This document shows positions 1-9,921 of a DNA stretch of 64,000 nucleotides, piece after piece. The translations under genes and the position numbers were made by a program. The notes below the pieces were generated by a model. That model was not told the origin of the DNA. It saw only the letters and a list, made by a program, of their open reading frames with translations, and did not search any database. The first letter of the stretch is position 1. Each line of letters starts with the position of its first letter. The stretch lies in NCBI GenBank assembly GCA_037074705.1, contig CM073591.1, positions 81,512,532 through 81,576,531 on the forward strand, written 5' to 3'. The stretch comes from Zhengitettix transpicula (lineage: Eukaryota > Arthropoda > Insecta > Orthoptera > Tetrigidae).

Positions 1-1174
1 TGCTTTTTTCTTTCGCTTTTCTTGCCTTTTTTCACTTTTTCTTGCTCACCTATCTACTCCAAGAGAATGGAATACCCGAATAATATAAATAAGAAAATTG
101 AACTATGTTCCAAGAATATTTCGGATAAGGTAACATACATGTATTTACCGATCAGGGCGAATTCAAGACATGTCGAATGAGTATTTAAATTTATTATTGA
201 CTGCAAAAATGATTGGAAGGGATCAAACCGACTTTTAGAATAAATGTATTGTGAAACCAGAGTTGATTATTCCATTGCCGAAAGTCACTTCGACAAAATA
301 AATTATTCCCAAAAATTATACATTTTATATCTTGCGACTGATTAAAATCTTATGTTCCAATTAATTTAATTATAGTTTGCTTCATTTCAGAATTAATTTT
401 CGAATTACACAACGTTACGACCTCTTCCATAATTGAATTTAATAAGGAGTATTTTACAGAATTGAGGAAGTTCTTAATTGACCGGAAATTTTTTTGAAAG
501 TTTACGTCATTTTGTTTTCTAATTTAACTCCAGAATATCCTTATGGTCCCAAATATCTATGTAATGGTTCTGTACGCATATATAAAAAATAAGACCACAA
601 ACGTTTTATAATTATTATTAAATAAGATAACGATGCGAGGTGGTTCGTGCTAATATACAAATAATTAGTATTATCGTTAGTGAAATTATCTAAATTTCAA
701 AAGCTTGAGTTAGTAACACTTATGGCTTTCATATTACCTTGAGAGGCGAGACGTGATCTTGATACCAGAGTGGCGAGTCAGGTCATTGTATCGCGTGTCA
801 AGTTTCGGTATCCGTCTGGTGTGATATTACTCGAGAGCTGTCATTTCTCATTCAGCAGTTAAAAGAAACTCTGATGACGTCAATTAAGATGTGCAACAGA
901 AGTGACCTTCAATTTTGATCTGTCTCCGCATAATGATGGTTTTCGATTACATTATTAGACAGTTACACAAGGAATTCATTCATGTAATAATGTCAATGTA
1001 ATCGAACCTCACCTTAAATAAAGAAGGTTATAATAGTAAATTTTTAGTCCGACGTATATATATATAAACATTACGCTTATATAACATCCCCAATTAGTTC
1101 CGAAACGTTATTCAGAAATCATTTTTTCTTCCTATCGGAATCAGCAGCAAATTATTCAAGACACAAATTATTAT
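1..1174. other. AT-rich DNA, no gene recognised
   Basis: No convincing coding frame, RNA gene or recognisable repeat is visible. The only structured piece is a short (TA)n run near 1055-1068. The stretch ends at the target duplication of the first repeat A copy. Confidence 0.6.
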
Positions 1175-1189
1175 TTAATTACAGTAGCA
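1175..1189. repeat. 15-bp target-site duplication, left copy, of repeat A1
   Basis: TTAATTACAGTAGCA occurs here and again at 1751-1765, exactly bracketing the A-tailed repeat at 1190-1750. The two copies are identical over 15 bp and the bases outside them differ. A duplication of this length plus an A tail is the signature of target-primed reverse transcription. Confidence 0.85.
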
Positions 1190-1750
1190 CAATTATCTGC
1201 GAGGGCTATTCTCTCGCAGGCAGTACCTGCGAGGGATGTTCTCTCACAGGCAGAACCTTGTCGGAAAGACAGGAAGGGGCTACCTTTGGGGATGCCTTTA
1301 CCTCTCCGTATTTGAACTAAGGTTCCCACAAGCCGAGGCACCTCGGCCTGTTCTGAGAGGTGTATGTTCTGGGGTCACAGACCTTGGGCATACAGTAAGA
1401 GTTGTTCCCTGTTCCCATAGGAACAGTTGGCCAGCTGCCTCCTAAACTGGTCGAGGCACGGAGAAGGGAATGCTGCGTCCCCACAGCAAACTCCTCTTCC
1501 GCTATCGGAAGGGTATGGGACAAGTACTTAATGCCTGACCTACCTGATGCAGGTTTTTCTAGGGTTTGTCCTGCATTTCTTTAGGCGAATTCCGGGTAGG
1601 ATCCTTAAAATATAGCCCGGGGGCCCTAGTTAACCCTTGGCTACCTTCCTCTACCCTTCCGCATCCCCCCTTTCAAATCCCTTCCTATGCTATTAAAGGG
1701 GATTTGCCACCATGTGGATTACCCGCATGTAGCCTGTTACCTAAAAAAAA
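1190..1750 (+). mobile_element. Repeat A, copy A1: complete A-tailed retroposon
   Basis: This is the most complete copy of the commonest dispersed repeat in the window, 561 bp long. The 5' end carries two short hairpins in tandem (CTGCGAG...CTCGCAG type, about 1198-1252). A GC-richer body follows, then a 3' end reading GTAGCCTGTTACC and an A-run. Identical 15-bp duplications flank it (1175-1189, 1751-1765). I see no good RNA polymerase III A and B boxes, so it may be an unusual SINE or the 3' part of a non-LTR element. Several overlapping frames of about 60-70 codons are open on both strands, which probably reflects base composition rather than coding. Confidence 0.85.
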
Positions 1751-1865
1751 TTAATTACAGTAGCAATATCAATTATTCCTCCATACTTCTCAAATATCTC
1801 TACCCTTTATCTACAATTGGTCCGTTTTTTCTCGCAGAATGAAAGGTCACTCCAGCCATTGCAAG

Positions 1866-1976
1866 CCAATACCAAAATCCCAACCAACTAATGCGGTTTT
1901 TCTAGGGTTTGGTCTTCTGCATCACTTTTAGGTAAATTACAATTTGGATCCTTAAACTATAATCCGAGTTTTCTAG
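1866..1976 (+). mobile_element. Repeat A, copy A2, left part
   Basis: An older, diverged copy of repeat A. It covers the middle of the element (GGTTTTTCTAGGG through GGATCCTTAAACTAT to TTTCTAG) and stops exactly at a TTAA. The remainder lies at 2491-2587, beyond a 506-bp insertion. The complete repeat has CTAGTTAACCCTTGG at this point, so the TTAA is the original target. Confidence 0.8.
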
Positions 1977-1980
1977 TTAA

Positions 1981-2486
1981 CCCTTCAGTGCATATATACA
2001 ACTTTTAGTATCACCCCCCCCCCCCCCTCAGACACGTCTGTTGGTTTCTAAGAGAGCTAATATATGATGCAGATATGAAACAAGATGCACTGCAGAAAAT
2101 GTGAAATTTTTGGCATCCGTGCACATATTAACACATGTATGTACTATCTTTCAGTGAGTCAACCCCTCAGGTCAGATTTTTCTACCAGCCTGACTTCTTC
2201 AGAATATTTATTTTCTGTTGTTTCTTTACGTTATTTCAACAAAGAATATTTAAGCGTCAATCTTAGGGTATTCTAATTGCACTAAAATAATCATTATCCT
2301 ATTAATCAATGTGGATTATTAATAAATCAGGCATAATTATATTTATGTCGAATATGTGCAACATCAAAAGCCAAATTGACTTGGGTCACGTTTAATATTT
2401 TTTTGGTTATTTTTTTCCTATTCAAAAAATACATATTAAAAAATTTAGTTTAATAAAATACAAAAAAAATATGCACTAAAAGGTTG
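1981..2486 (-). mobile_element. Repeat G, copy G1: piggyBac-like non-autonomous element in a TTAA site
   Basis: This segment is bracketed by TTAA at 1977-1980 and 2487-2490 and interrupts repeat A2. Its ends are imperfect inverted repeats: the left begins CCCTTCAGTGCATAT, and the reverse complement of the right end begins CAACCTTTTAGTGCATAT. TTAA duplication with CCCTT-type ends is characteristic of the piggyBac superfamily. The left 250 bp match, in opposite orientation, the right end of the copy at 9922-10848 (shared landmarks: TCTGTTGGTTTCTAA, GATGCAGATATGAAACAAG, GTGAGTCAACC). No transposase is visible, so it is non-autonomous. A run of 14 C lies at 2014-2027. Confidence 0.8.
2014..2027. 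repeat. Poly-C run (14 bp)
   Basis: An uninterrupted run of 14 cytosines inside repeat G1. At the equivalent place the other copy reads only ATCACCCCAGAG, so the run expanded after insertion. Its length may be affected by sequencing or assembly error. Confidence 0.9.
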
Positions 2487-2490
2487 TTAA

Positions 2491-2587
2491 CCTTTGCTTA
2501 CCTTTCTCCCATTTTCGCATTCCCCTATCAAAACTCTTCCTGTGCTATTAAAGGAAGATTGCCAACACGTAGATTATCTTAAAAAAA
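2491..2587 (+). mobile_element. Repeat A, copy A2, right part with A-tail
   Basis: Continuation of the copy begun at 1866-1976. It runs from CCTTTGCTTACC through TTCCTGTGCTATTAAAGG to the terminal A-run at 2581-2587. Joining it to the left part across one TTAA restores the order of the complete repeat. Confidence 0.8.
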
Positions 2588-2689
2588 TTCACCTTCTTTT
2601 ATCAGAAATTCAGTTCATATGCTTCACCCGTGCCAGTCACATTGAACAATGGATCCGCACATAAAACTAAAATTAAAATGCTTATACTA

Positions 2690-2905
2690 ATGGAAATTTT
2701 TCTGAGCTAAGGGAGGTAAGGGACGATGTGTATAAATATCAAAGTTTGTTTGCTTAGCATATATTCTTAAACGCATGGAGCAATTTAAACTAAACGATAT
2801 TACTATAGCTGTAAGACTCCCGTCTGGAAGGGATGAGGGTGTGAACCACATTAGTGTCGAATTCAAAGTTTTAGATGTCCTCGAGATGAACACTGATATT
2901 CCAGA
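2690..2905 (+). repeat. Repeat B, copy B1
   Basis: A diverged dispersed repeat shared with 39560-39830. Matching landmarks are CGCATGGAGCAATTT near 2772 and AGTGTCGAATTCAAAGTTTTAGATG near 2852, in the same order and spacing in both copies. The style resembles short insect repeats containing 'gcatggagcaattt', which are often linked to RTE-type retrotransposons, but I cannot assign it. No coding frame is credible. It lies about 100 bp downstream of a repeat A tail, as the second copy nearly does. Confidence 0.55.
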
Positions 2906-3049
2906 TGTCGTGTAAGTCACATTTTCTGACCATTCTGTACATATATTGTCTCTTTATATAATCAGCTATAATATACATTTATGTTTAGAATTATCTGCGT
3001 CTTCCTACGGGCCTGTAAAGTCTTAATCAATGATAAAATGAAAACAAGA

Positions 3050-3185
3050 ATACGTTTGATTGAAAATAATGAATAATTCAGACAAAAAGGTAATATAAAA
3101 ACCACACAACGTTTCTGGAGGACTTGTTCCTTTCGTCAGGTGTTAAGAAGAGCCTAGAGAAACACAACTGCACTTGTCAGTTCTT
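3050..3185 (-). mobile_element. Penelope-like element C, copy C1 (terminal fragment)
   Basis: The reverse complement matches the 3' ends at 16.5-16.7 kb and 57.85-58.0 kb: GACAAGTGCAGTTGTGT, CTAGGCTCTTCTTA, then CCTGACGAAAGGAACAAG and GAAACGTTGTGTGG, then ACCTTTTTGTCTGAATT. In the 16-kb copy this segment follows a GIY-YIG endonuclease remnant, which assigns it to Penelope-like retroelements. Only the terminal region is present here. Confidence 0.7.
3111..3139 (-). ncRNA. Hammerhead-like core in Penelope element C1 (candidate)
   Basis: On the minus strand the segment reads CTGACGA, then about 17 nt able to form a short AGGA/TCCT stem, then GAAAC. CUGANGA plus stem II plus GAAAC is the conserved core of hammerhead ribozymes, which are known in Penelope-like elements. 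No permitted cleavage site or good stem III is clear here, so this may be a decayed or non-catalytic relic. Confidence 0.35.
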
Positions 3186-4321
3186 ATTCTTAAGCAATTA
3201 TATTTAGATTTTTCTTAGATTATTTTAATTATATTTTAGCCCAATTCTACTTTTCAAATTTTTACAGCCCTGACACTCGTAATGTTATAATTAACATAAT
3301 GGAGGACGTAATATTCCGTTAAATTACTGTATTCGGCCGTATGCATTCCATCCGTGCTTTATCAACCTCCGGTGGTACGAATCCGAACAAATATATCAAT
3401 TTTCGCGCAGTATTACCCACAATTATGTTATCTGGCTAATTATCTCCTTTCTCTGTACGTTTATTTTCAGCCCTACTGATTTGATGGCTTCGCAGAATTA
3501 CAGTATTAGTTTGTCATTTGTGGTGCAACAGTTTGCAAACACAACATTGCCATCTTAAGAGCTGACTGCTTATATTTCTTCGTCCCGGCACTTCCTTCAG
3601 ATGTTGTTATCTAGAGTTGATGTGTATAATCTTGTCTACTCAGAGCCATCTTGCCGTTTACTTATGCAGATTCTTATCTCCATTGATCGGTCGTACGTTT
3701 TTGAAGTGGCAGATGCTTCAGTCTATAAATATTCTCTAGTAAATTACTTTCAGTTGGAGAGAATGACGTCTTATTATATTCAGTTATCTATTGCGTTACA
3801 AATTATGATAAAATGACACGAGATGTTATAATGATAATAATTCTTTGGCCACTGTAATGAAATTGCGATATATAATATACAACTAGAGACAATCAGCTAT
3901 TTGAAAATATACTAAGATCGTTTCATGTTAAAGAAGAGAGGCTTTGAAAGTCTCTTATAGTTGTTTAGAAAGTTGTTTCCCACTCTTGTAGACAAACCAT
4001 TAAGAATTCCTTTCACAGCAGACGGTTTGGCGCCCAAAAATGTTAATTTACTTTATTTAATTACTGTAATATGCAGTTTTGAAGTTTCTATTTTACATTC
4101 CGTTTAATACTTTGAAATTTCTGTATGAATAAACGTTTACTGGGTTATATTCTTTACTTTCTGACGTCACCCTGAGTAAATTGTAAACTCTATTTAAATA
4201 GCTCAAACACAAAATGGATACCTAATAGCCAGTAATAAAATGTTTCTTGTAGTGAAAACTTAGGAGAAAATAATTTGAATAAGGGACCGCGATTTTATTA
4301 TTGTAAAATTTTCTTTTACAA
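3186..4321. other. AT-rich DNA, no gene recognised
   Basis: No recognisable domain, RNA or repeat. The open frame around 3601-3816 has no signature and looks like chance in AT-rich sequence. Confidence 0.55.
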
Positions 4322-4841
4322 TTTTTTTTTTTTTGGGGGGTAACAGGCCTGGAAAAGGTAATCCACAAGGTGGCAATAGGAAGGGATTTGAAAGGGGGGG
4401 GGGGTGCGGAAGGGTAAAAGAAGGTAGCCAAGGGTTAACTAGGATTTCCGGGCTATATTTTAAGGATCCTACCCGGCGCTCGCCTAAAAGTAATGCAGGG
4501 AAAATCCTAGAAAAACCTGCATTAGGTAGTTCGGGCATTGGGTACTTGTCCCTCACCCTTCCGATAGCGGGAGAAGAGTTTGCTGTGGAGACGCAGCATT
4601 CCCTTCTCCGTACCTCGACCAGTTTAGGAGGCAGCTGTCCAACTGTTCCAATAGGAACAGCGAACAACTCTTACCGTATGTCCAAGGTCTGTGACCCCGG
4701 AACATACACCTCTCAGAACAGGCCGAGGTGCCTCGGCTTGTGGGAACCTTAGTTCAAATACGGAGAGGAAAAGTCATCCCCAAAGGTAGCCCCTTCGTGT
4801 CTTTCCTACAAGGTACTGCCTGCGAGAGAATAGCCCTCGCA
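4322..4841 (-). mobile_element. Repeat A, copy A3 (near full length)
   Basis: A nearly complete copy in reverse orientation. The A-tail appears as a T-run at 4322-4334. The element then reads backwards through GGATCCTACCCGG and CCTCGACCAGTTTAGGAGGCAG to the 5' hairpin CTGCGAGAGAATAGCCCTCGCA. An 11-bp G-run at 4394-4404 replaces a shorter run in other copies. Frames are open on both strands for more than 130 codons but have no recognisable domain. No clear flanking duplication was found. Confidence 0.85.
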
Positions 4842-7386
4842 TACCTATCCCTTACAAAGTTTGGCGTCGGTTTTCAATTAGGACCAACTGGCAATACTGT
4901 TCGACTATGACCTTTAACACGAGATGTGGTCCCATCAACAGATCATATAAAAAAAAATTTCTTGACATCGATTATAAGCATTAACGAATTTTGAAACCTC
5001 AAAAACTGATCTGTAATGAATGTAGCGGGGATATGGATCGATTAGAAAAAGCAGACAAATATATTTTTATTATGGAGAGTTTCTAAGCAGTGAGAGACAG
5101 TTAGATAGATGAAGAAATAGGTTAGTAGGTTTGTGAATATGAACGACAGCTAAAATTGAGGAAGATAGATAAACACTTTATTAAACTGGAAAGTTAACAA
5201 GAAATTTCAATCAGGTTTTCAAATTAAGATAATGTTGGAGATATTAGGCAGATTTCTTGAAGAAGAGTTATTAAGGTTGTTTTAAAAAGCGGCAACTACG
5301 GGGCCAGAGCGTCCTCTGGAATACCTGATTTCACTTGGAACGTAATGAAGTAGACTCCAGGATCCGAGAAAACCACTACGACTGCCTGAAAGCATGTAAT
5401 GCTAGTTTATTTCAGCACAGAAACATTAATGAAAAATTGTTTGAAATTTAAAACCGTTCCCTGAAATGTTTTTACATTTATTATTGTTCATATTAAAGAA
5501 TTAAAGTTTTGAAAATTATTTATAATTTAAATAAATGAATAATCCACCCACTTGTCAGAAACTTTTTAATAAAATAAAAATAAGCACACCTTGCTTTGTT
5601 TTGGAACGTCTTCATAATCATGATATTTGTGATACAATTATGTTAATGTATATTTACAAAATTCCTTACAATACCTTGCAATACCTATAAATAATTAAAA
5701 TTTTGGGGATAAATATATGTGTTGGAAACACAATGATGACGAGTGCTATTGCGTTTTTTTGAATCACCTGACAAAATAAATAATAATTACAAAAACATTG
5801 TGTGGTATTTAATTTACAAATAATTTTTTACAATTATTTTACTATTTATTTAATATAATTAGTACTGATGATATTTGAAATTAACAATTGAAAACTTGTT
5901 GAATTAAAAGATTAAATTTATTTACTGTAAGGCATCATAAATTTTATTCAAATTATTTGTAATATCATTTTTACATTTATAGCCGTATAATCATATCTTA
6001 TGTCTAACATTTCATTCATCCATCTTGAATAATTTTTAATTCTTCAACTAAAATTTTTATATTTTACGTATCGAAATAATGATATAAATAAATGTATGTG
6101 ACCACGTGTGAATAATTTTGAACGATGAATTTCAAGTTGTTTTTATATTACTTAATTAAAGTTGTTAAAGATCGTATCGTTTGGTCTACAAAAATTATTT
6201 TTTATAATATCTCGTTGTTTTATAAAACTTTAATTTTGTCTTTAATATAGTCGACTGAATTTAAATAATTGGAAGATTTAAAAATAACACGAAAACCGTA
6301 ATTATAAAAAAAGTACATTCATTTTGAATGCGTTCAAAAAAGGTTTAACTAGAATATTTAATTTAAAGTCATTAGGCATTTTAATTAGAGAATCATTCAC
6401 TTTAAAAATGTGTCTGACACGTTGGCTGGTTCAATTGAAGTCAGTTAAATGTTTCCAGAAACTTTGAGTGGTATTTATATCATCACTGAATTTTGTCTGT
6501 CAGTCGGCTGTTTTATACTTTTATTGTACTTAAACAAACTTATTTTATTTTCATTCAACTGTACATAATATTATTTATTTCATTCTTTTAATACCCCAAA
6601 ATATTCATTAAATCATAGGTAGGATGTTATAAACAAAATTTAGATATTAAATATGTCGGTTCTGAAATGATTGTGGATTTTGTACCACTGATGAAATATG
6701 CATCTCCTGAATTTTTTTTTCAAGTTTCATTAGCACTCGATGTCATTGTAAAAATTCAATTACCATTTCTAGAAAAACAGATAGATCAAACTGGATATAA
6801 ATAGAATCAGGAAGTTTGAGAATAATTTGTTTTCCTTGTTCAGTTTTGACGTACGGATCGACAGTGTTTGAATCAACTGAAACTGGAAAGCAGCCAGAGA
6901 GGAGATTGAATCACAATCACGTGCTTTGTGGTTTCTGGCCTCCTCATCTTCACAAGGCTAAGCACCAAAAGTAGTTTAACGGTTTTTTTTAATCGTGCCG
7001 TCCACTCACACAGACTTGTTTTTTAATCCACACCATTCCTATTTATGGAGCACAATCAGCCCTCACAGAGTTCACAACTGAGTGAGATCTTCAGGCTTCC
7101 GCGGACTGCGTGGTCGCATCATCGTAGTAGTACAACTACGATTTTACATACAGACGGTTGTAGAAATTCAGAATCTATAGCGTAGAAGCTGAATTCGCGT
7201 GATGAATTTCAGATAATATTCTGATCTTGAAGAAATTCCAGTAAAACAAAACGACGCTTTAATATAATGAATTCTAATATTAGCAGAAAACAGGACTGAA
7301 TTCTTTAGTATCTAAATGAGATTATTTGAAGAAGAAAATATTAAGAATATTTTATCAGAAGTAGACTCGTGAAAAGCCTTTGAATA
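4842..7386. other. Long AT-rich stretch, no gene recognised
   Basis: About 2.5 kb, very AT-rich between 5.4 and 6.7 kb. No coding frame, RNA gene or repeat shared with the rest of the window was identified. The part near 6.85-7.2 kb is compositionally more complex but has no domain that I recognise. Confidence 0.55.
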
Positions 7387-7613
7387 AAATGCCCTCAGAA
7401 ATCTACCTGATGCAGGTTTTTCTAGGGTTTTCCCTGCATTTCTTTAGGCGAATGCCGGGTAGGATCCTTAAAAATATAGCCCGGGGACCCTAATAACCCT
7501 TGGCTACCTTCCTCTACCCTTCCGCATCCCCCCTTTTAAATCCCTTCCTATGCTATTAAAGGGGAGTTGCCCAATGTGGATCACCCTCATGTAGCCTGTG
7601 GCCCTAAAAAAAA
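7387..7613 (+). mobile_element. Repeat A, copy A4 (short form)
   Basis: A 3' portion only, beginning at AATGCC just before CTACCTGATGCAGG and ending in an A-run. The copy at 54087-54310 starts at the same internal point. This suggests a short form or a preferred truncation site rather than random 5' loss. Confidence 0.8.
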
Positions 7614-7833
7614 TACTTCAAGAAATAATTACACGTCACCTAGCAGCTTAACAAATGGGGGAAAAATGTATATAAAGAAATAAAATAATCGGACATAAGT
7701 ACACAATTTTTTACATTTTAATATTCAAGACTTAATTGGTTATTCAAAGTTTTTATTTTACGTCTGTTTTTGAATTAATAAATCTAATTTTTACCTTTTA
7801 CAGACACTTTAATTTCTTTTAGAGTGTAACAAC

Positions 7834-7862
7834 GTTTCGATACATGTTCGTATGTTCTTCAG
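7834..7862 (-). ncRNA. Hammerhead-like core, left arm of D1 (candidate)
   Basis: On the minus strand it reads CTGAAGA, a hairpin ATAC-GAACAT-GTAT, then CGAAAC. This matches the hammerhead pattern CUGANGA / stem II / GAAA. The opposite arm keeps a pairable stem II in which flanking bases differ. Stems I and III and the cleavage site are not convincing, so activity is doubtful. Confidence 0.4.
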
Positions 7863-8012
7863 GTTTATTCTTCCAAATTATTATATCAAATTACTTAAAA
7901 CAAATAACATTATTAAGTTCACTAAATTTAAAAAAGATTTCCGAGGAACACAATCCACTTAAAAACCATCGAGGTCGTAGCATATATAAATTATAATAAT
8001 TTGGAATAAAAG

Positions 8013-8041
8013 TTGAAGAAGATACGAACATGTATCGAAAC
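8013..8041 (+). ncRNA. Hammerhead-like core, right arm of D1 (candidate)
   Basis: It reads TTGAAGAA, then GATAC-GAACAT-GTATC (a perfect 5-bp stem with a 6-nt loop), then GAAAC. The first core base is T rather than C, which would be expected to impair catalysis. The stem is better than in the left arm. Confidence 0.35.
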
Positions 8042-8096
8042 CTTTTTACTCTCTAAATAAATTATAGTGTCTGTAAAAATTGCTTTATTAATTTAT

Positions 8097-9921
8097 TATT
8101 CTCCGTAATAATATATTAATTATCATTCCCACACTTTATATTCGCTTATAAACTTGACTGTGCCCTCTTAATTAATTAGTGTAATGATGTAAGTGTTGGG
8201 AGGGGGCAGGCAGCCTCTTCTACTTTACATTAAATCGTTTTCTTACTTATTTTGGTTTATGTGTGTTGAGGGCAGTGTGTAATGTAGTTGTTAAGTATTT
8301 TCAGGAATATATCAATGTAATATTCTTTTAAATAAATTATTTAATTAATTTTCGTATTAAATTAAGGGCATTAGTGGGAAATCCCGTCGTTAATATAGTG
8401 ATTTTTATTAAAACATTGGCTTCCACGTTGGCTGGAGCCGATATGAAGTGAAGTGAAGCCGAAGGTTTTAACCACGACACTACGCAGACCTGCGCGACTC
8501 AGAAATTTATTTGTGATAGAATACAATACGGAATGAAGCATGAAACATTCGAAATTATTTTTTGAAACCAATCAAAAGTTAGGTTAATTTTATAATCGAG
8601 ACTTTTCAAAGAAGAATCTTCGTTCACATCCCATTTGATAACTCGAACAAATTGTGAATATTATGTTTCTTACAATTTCTTGATACAACGCATACATTTT
8701 TAAATAAATGCGTTGGAGGCACACGAAAATAGCAAGCCAAGTGATGCATTGAATATAAGCACATCACGCTCGGCCACGTTTGTGTCGGAGAGAGATCGGT
8801 GGCCCCGCGATCGCGGGATTGATAATTTTCTATATACTCCACGATGACCAAAAATGCCTGTAATAAAATAGCAAATATAAACAAAGTAGTTTTTTTTAAA
8901 AAAAAAAAAAAAGATAGCACAAGAATAAACAAAGACTACGTAGCTTTTGTGTTAAAAAGAGGAAATAACGAAAGTAATATAATTCAAAATACATTAAAAG
9001 TGAACGTGAATGTTAAAATGTTTTTACTTATTTTGTCAGGGAACAGGAATAACTAAAGTTGACCACATGGAGATTAAATGTATACTGAAAATAAATAGCT
9101 GTTAATATGAAAGTACAAGCCCACGGAAATTTCGAAACTGGTTGAAATACTCAGAACTACTAAGTATTGGTGCGGAATCAACGAAATATCAAATTGATCA
9201 CACGCGAATAATTATTCTTTAAAAACGACGCAACAGATGGGAAGATGAGAGGAAATATTGGAAAATGCAAAACTGGATACGGATAAATAGCGCATTTTGT
9301 AGTCCATAGTAACGGTAATTATAGTCAACAAGAAATTCATTGTAGTATTAAATTAAGGAAATGTAATTGTAGTATTTAAAAAAACGGAGATAGTGGGACA
9401 TACACTCATGTGCCAAGAGTATTTCTTGATATCACACAGAAACTTATTTGAATCAAGATAGAATTTCAATTTTTAATTTAGTTTCTTAGCCGTGTTTATG
9501 ACTTACGTCCATGCTAAGCTGACAGACCAACAAAATATCGTCAATGGGACAAGTCCAGCGTTTTAGACCATCAAAATCTACAGAAAGCATCCTGCTTTTA
9601 ACATCCGGAAGGAAGAGGACCTCAGGGACTGGACGGCCGTGGTCGTCCGGATGTGCTCTAATGAACTGGAATTACTATTCATGCAAACCGGATACATGTC
9701 GTTGCATTAATAGCGGCGAGGGAAATCTAGGAACTTAGTTGAAGGATTTACGGTTGTCGGTCGTAATTATCCGCCGAACACCATATTTGTTCACACGATT
9801 AAGTATTACCCACACAGAGCAATCTTATAATTGTGGGAATCAATATTATGGAGCCTGCCATTATTCGTACGTAATAACTCATTTTCCCTGCAACGATATA
9901 ATTCCTGTTAGTGAAAATTAA
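8097..9921. other. AT-rich DNA with one GC palindrome, no gene recognised
   Basis: No domain or RNA gene is seen. A perfect 14-bp palindrome CCCGCGATCGCGGG at 8804-8817 stands out against the AT-rich surroundings. A T-run and A-run are adjacent at about 8890-8912. The region near 9.55-9.75 kb is less AT-rich but unrecognised. TTAA at 9918-9921 is the target duplication of the next element. Confidence 0.5.

Larger units (their letters stand above)
7772..8096. mobile_element. Penelope-like element D, copy D1 (inverted terminal arms)
   Basis: Two arms face each other: 7772-7885 reads as the reverse complement of 7992-8096, with scattered differences and about 105 bp between. Each arm contains the CTGAAGA...CGAAAC type segment and the ACAGACACT/AGTGTCTGT piece. 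The leader TTTTACGTCTGTTTTTGAATTAAT upstream of the left arm recurs at about 41.01 kb. The CTGAAGA...GAAACG segment is found downstream of a GIY-YIG remnant at 45.8 kb, linking D to Penelope-like elements, whose terminal repeats can be inverted. Confidence 0.6.

Noticed and set aside
4308..4860. Target duplication around repeat A3 (CTTTTACAA / CCCTTACAA)
   Set aside because: The match is short, imperfect and offset from the element ends, so it was not accepted.
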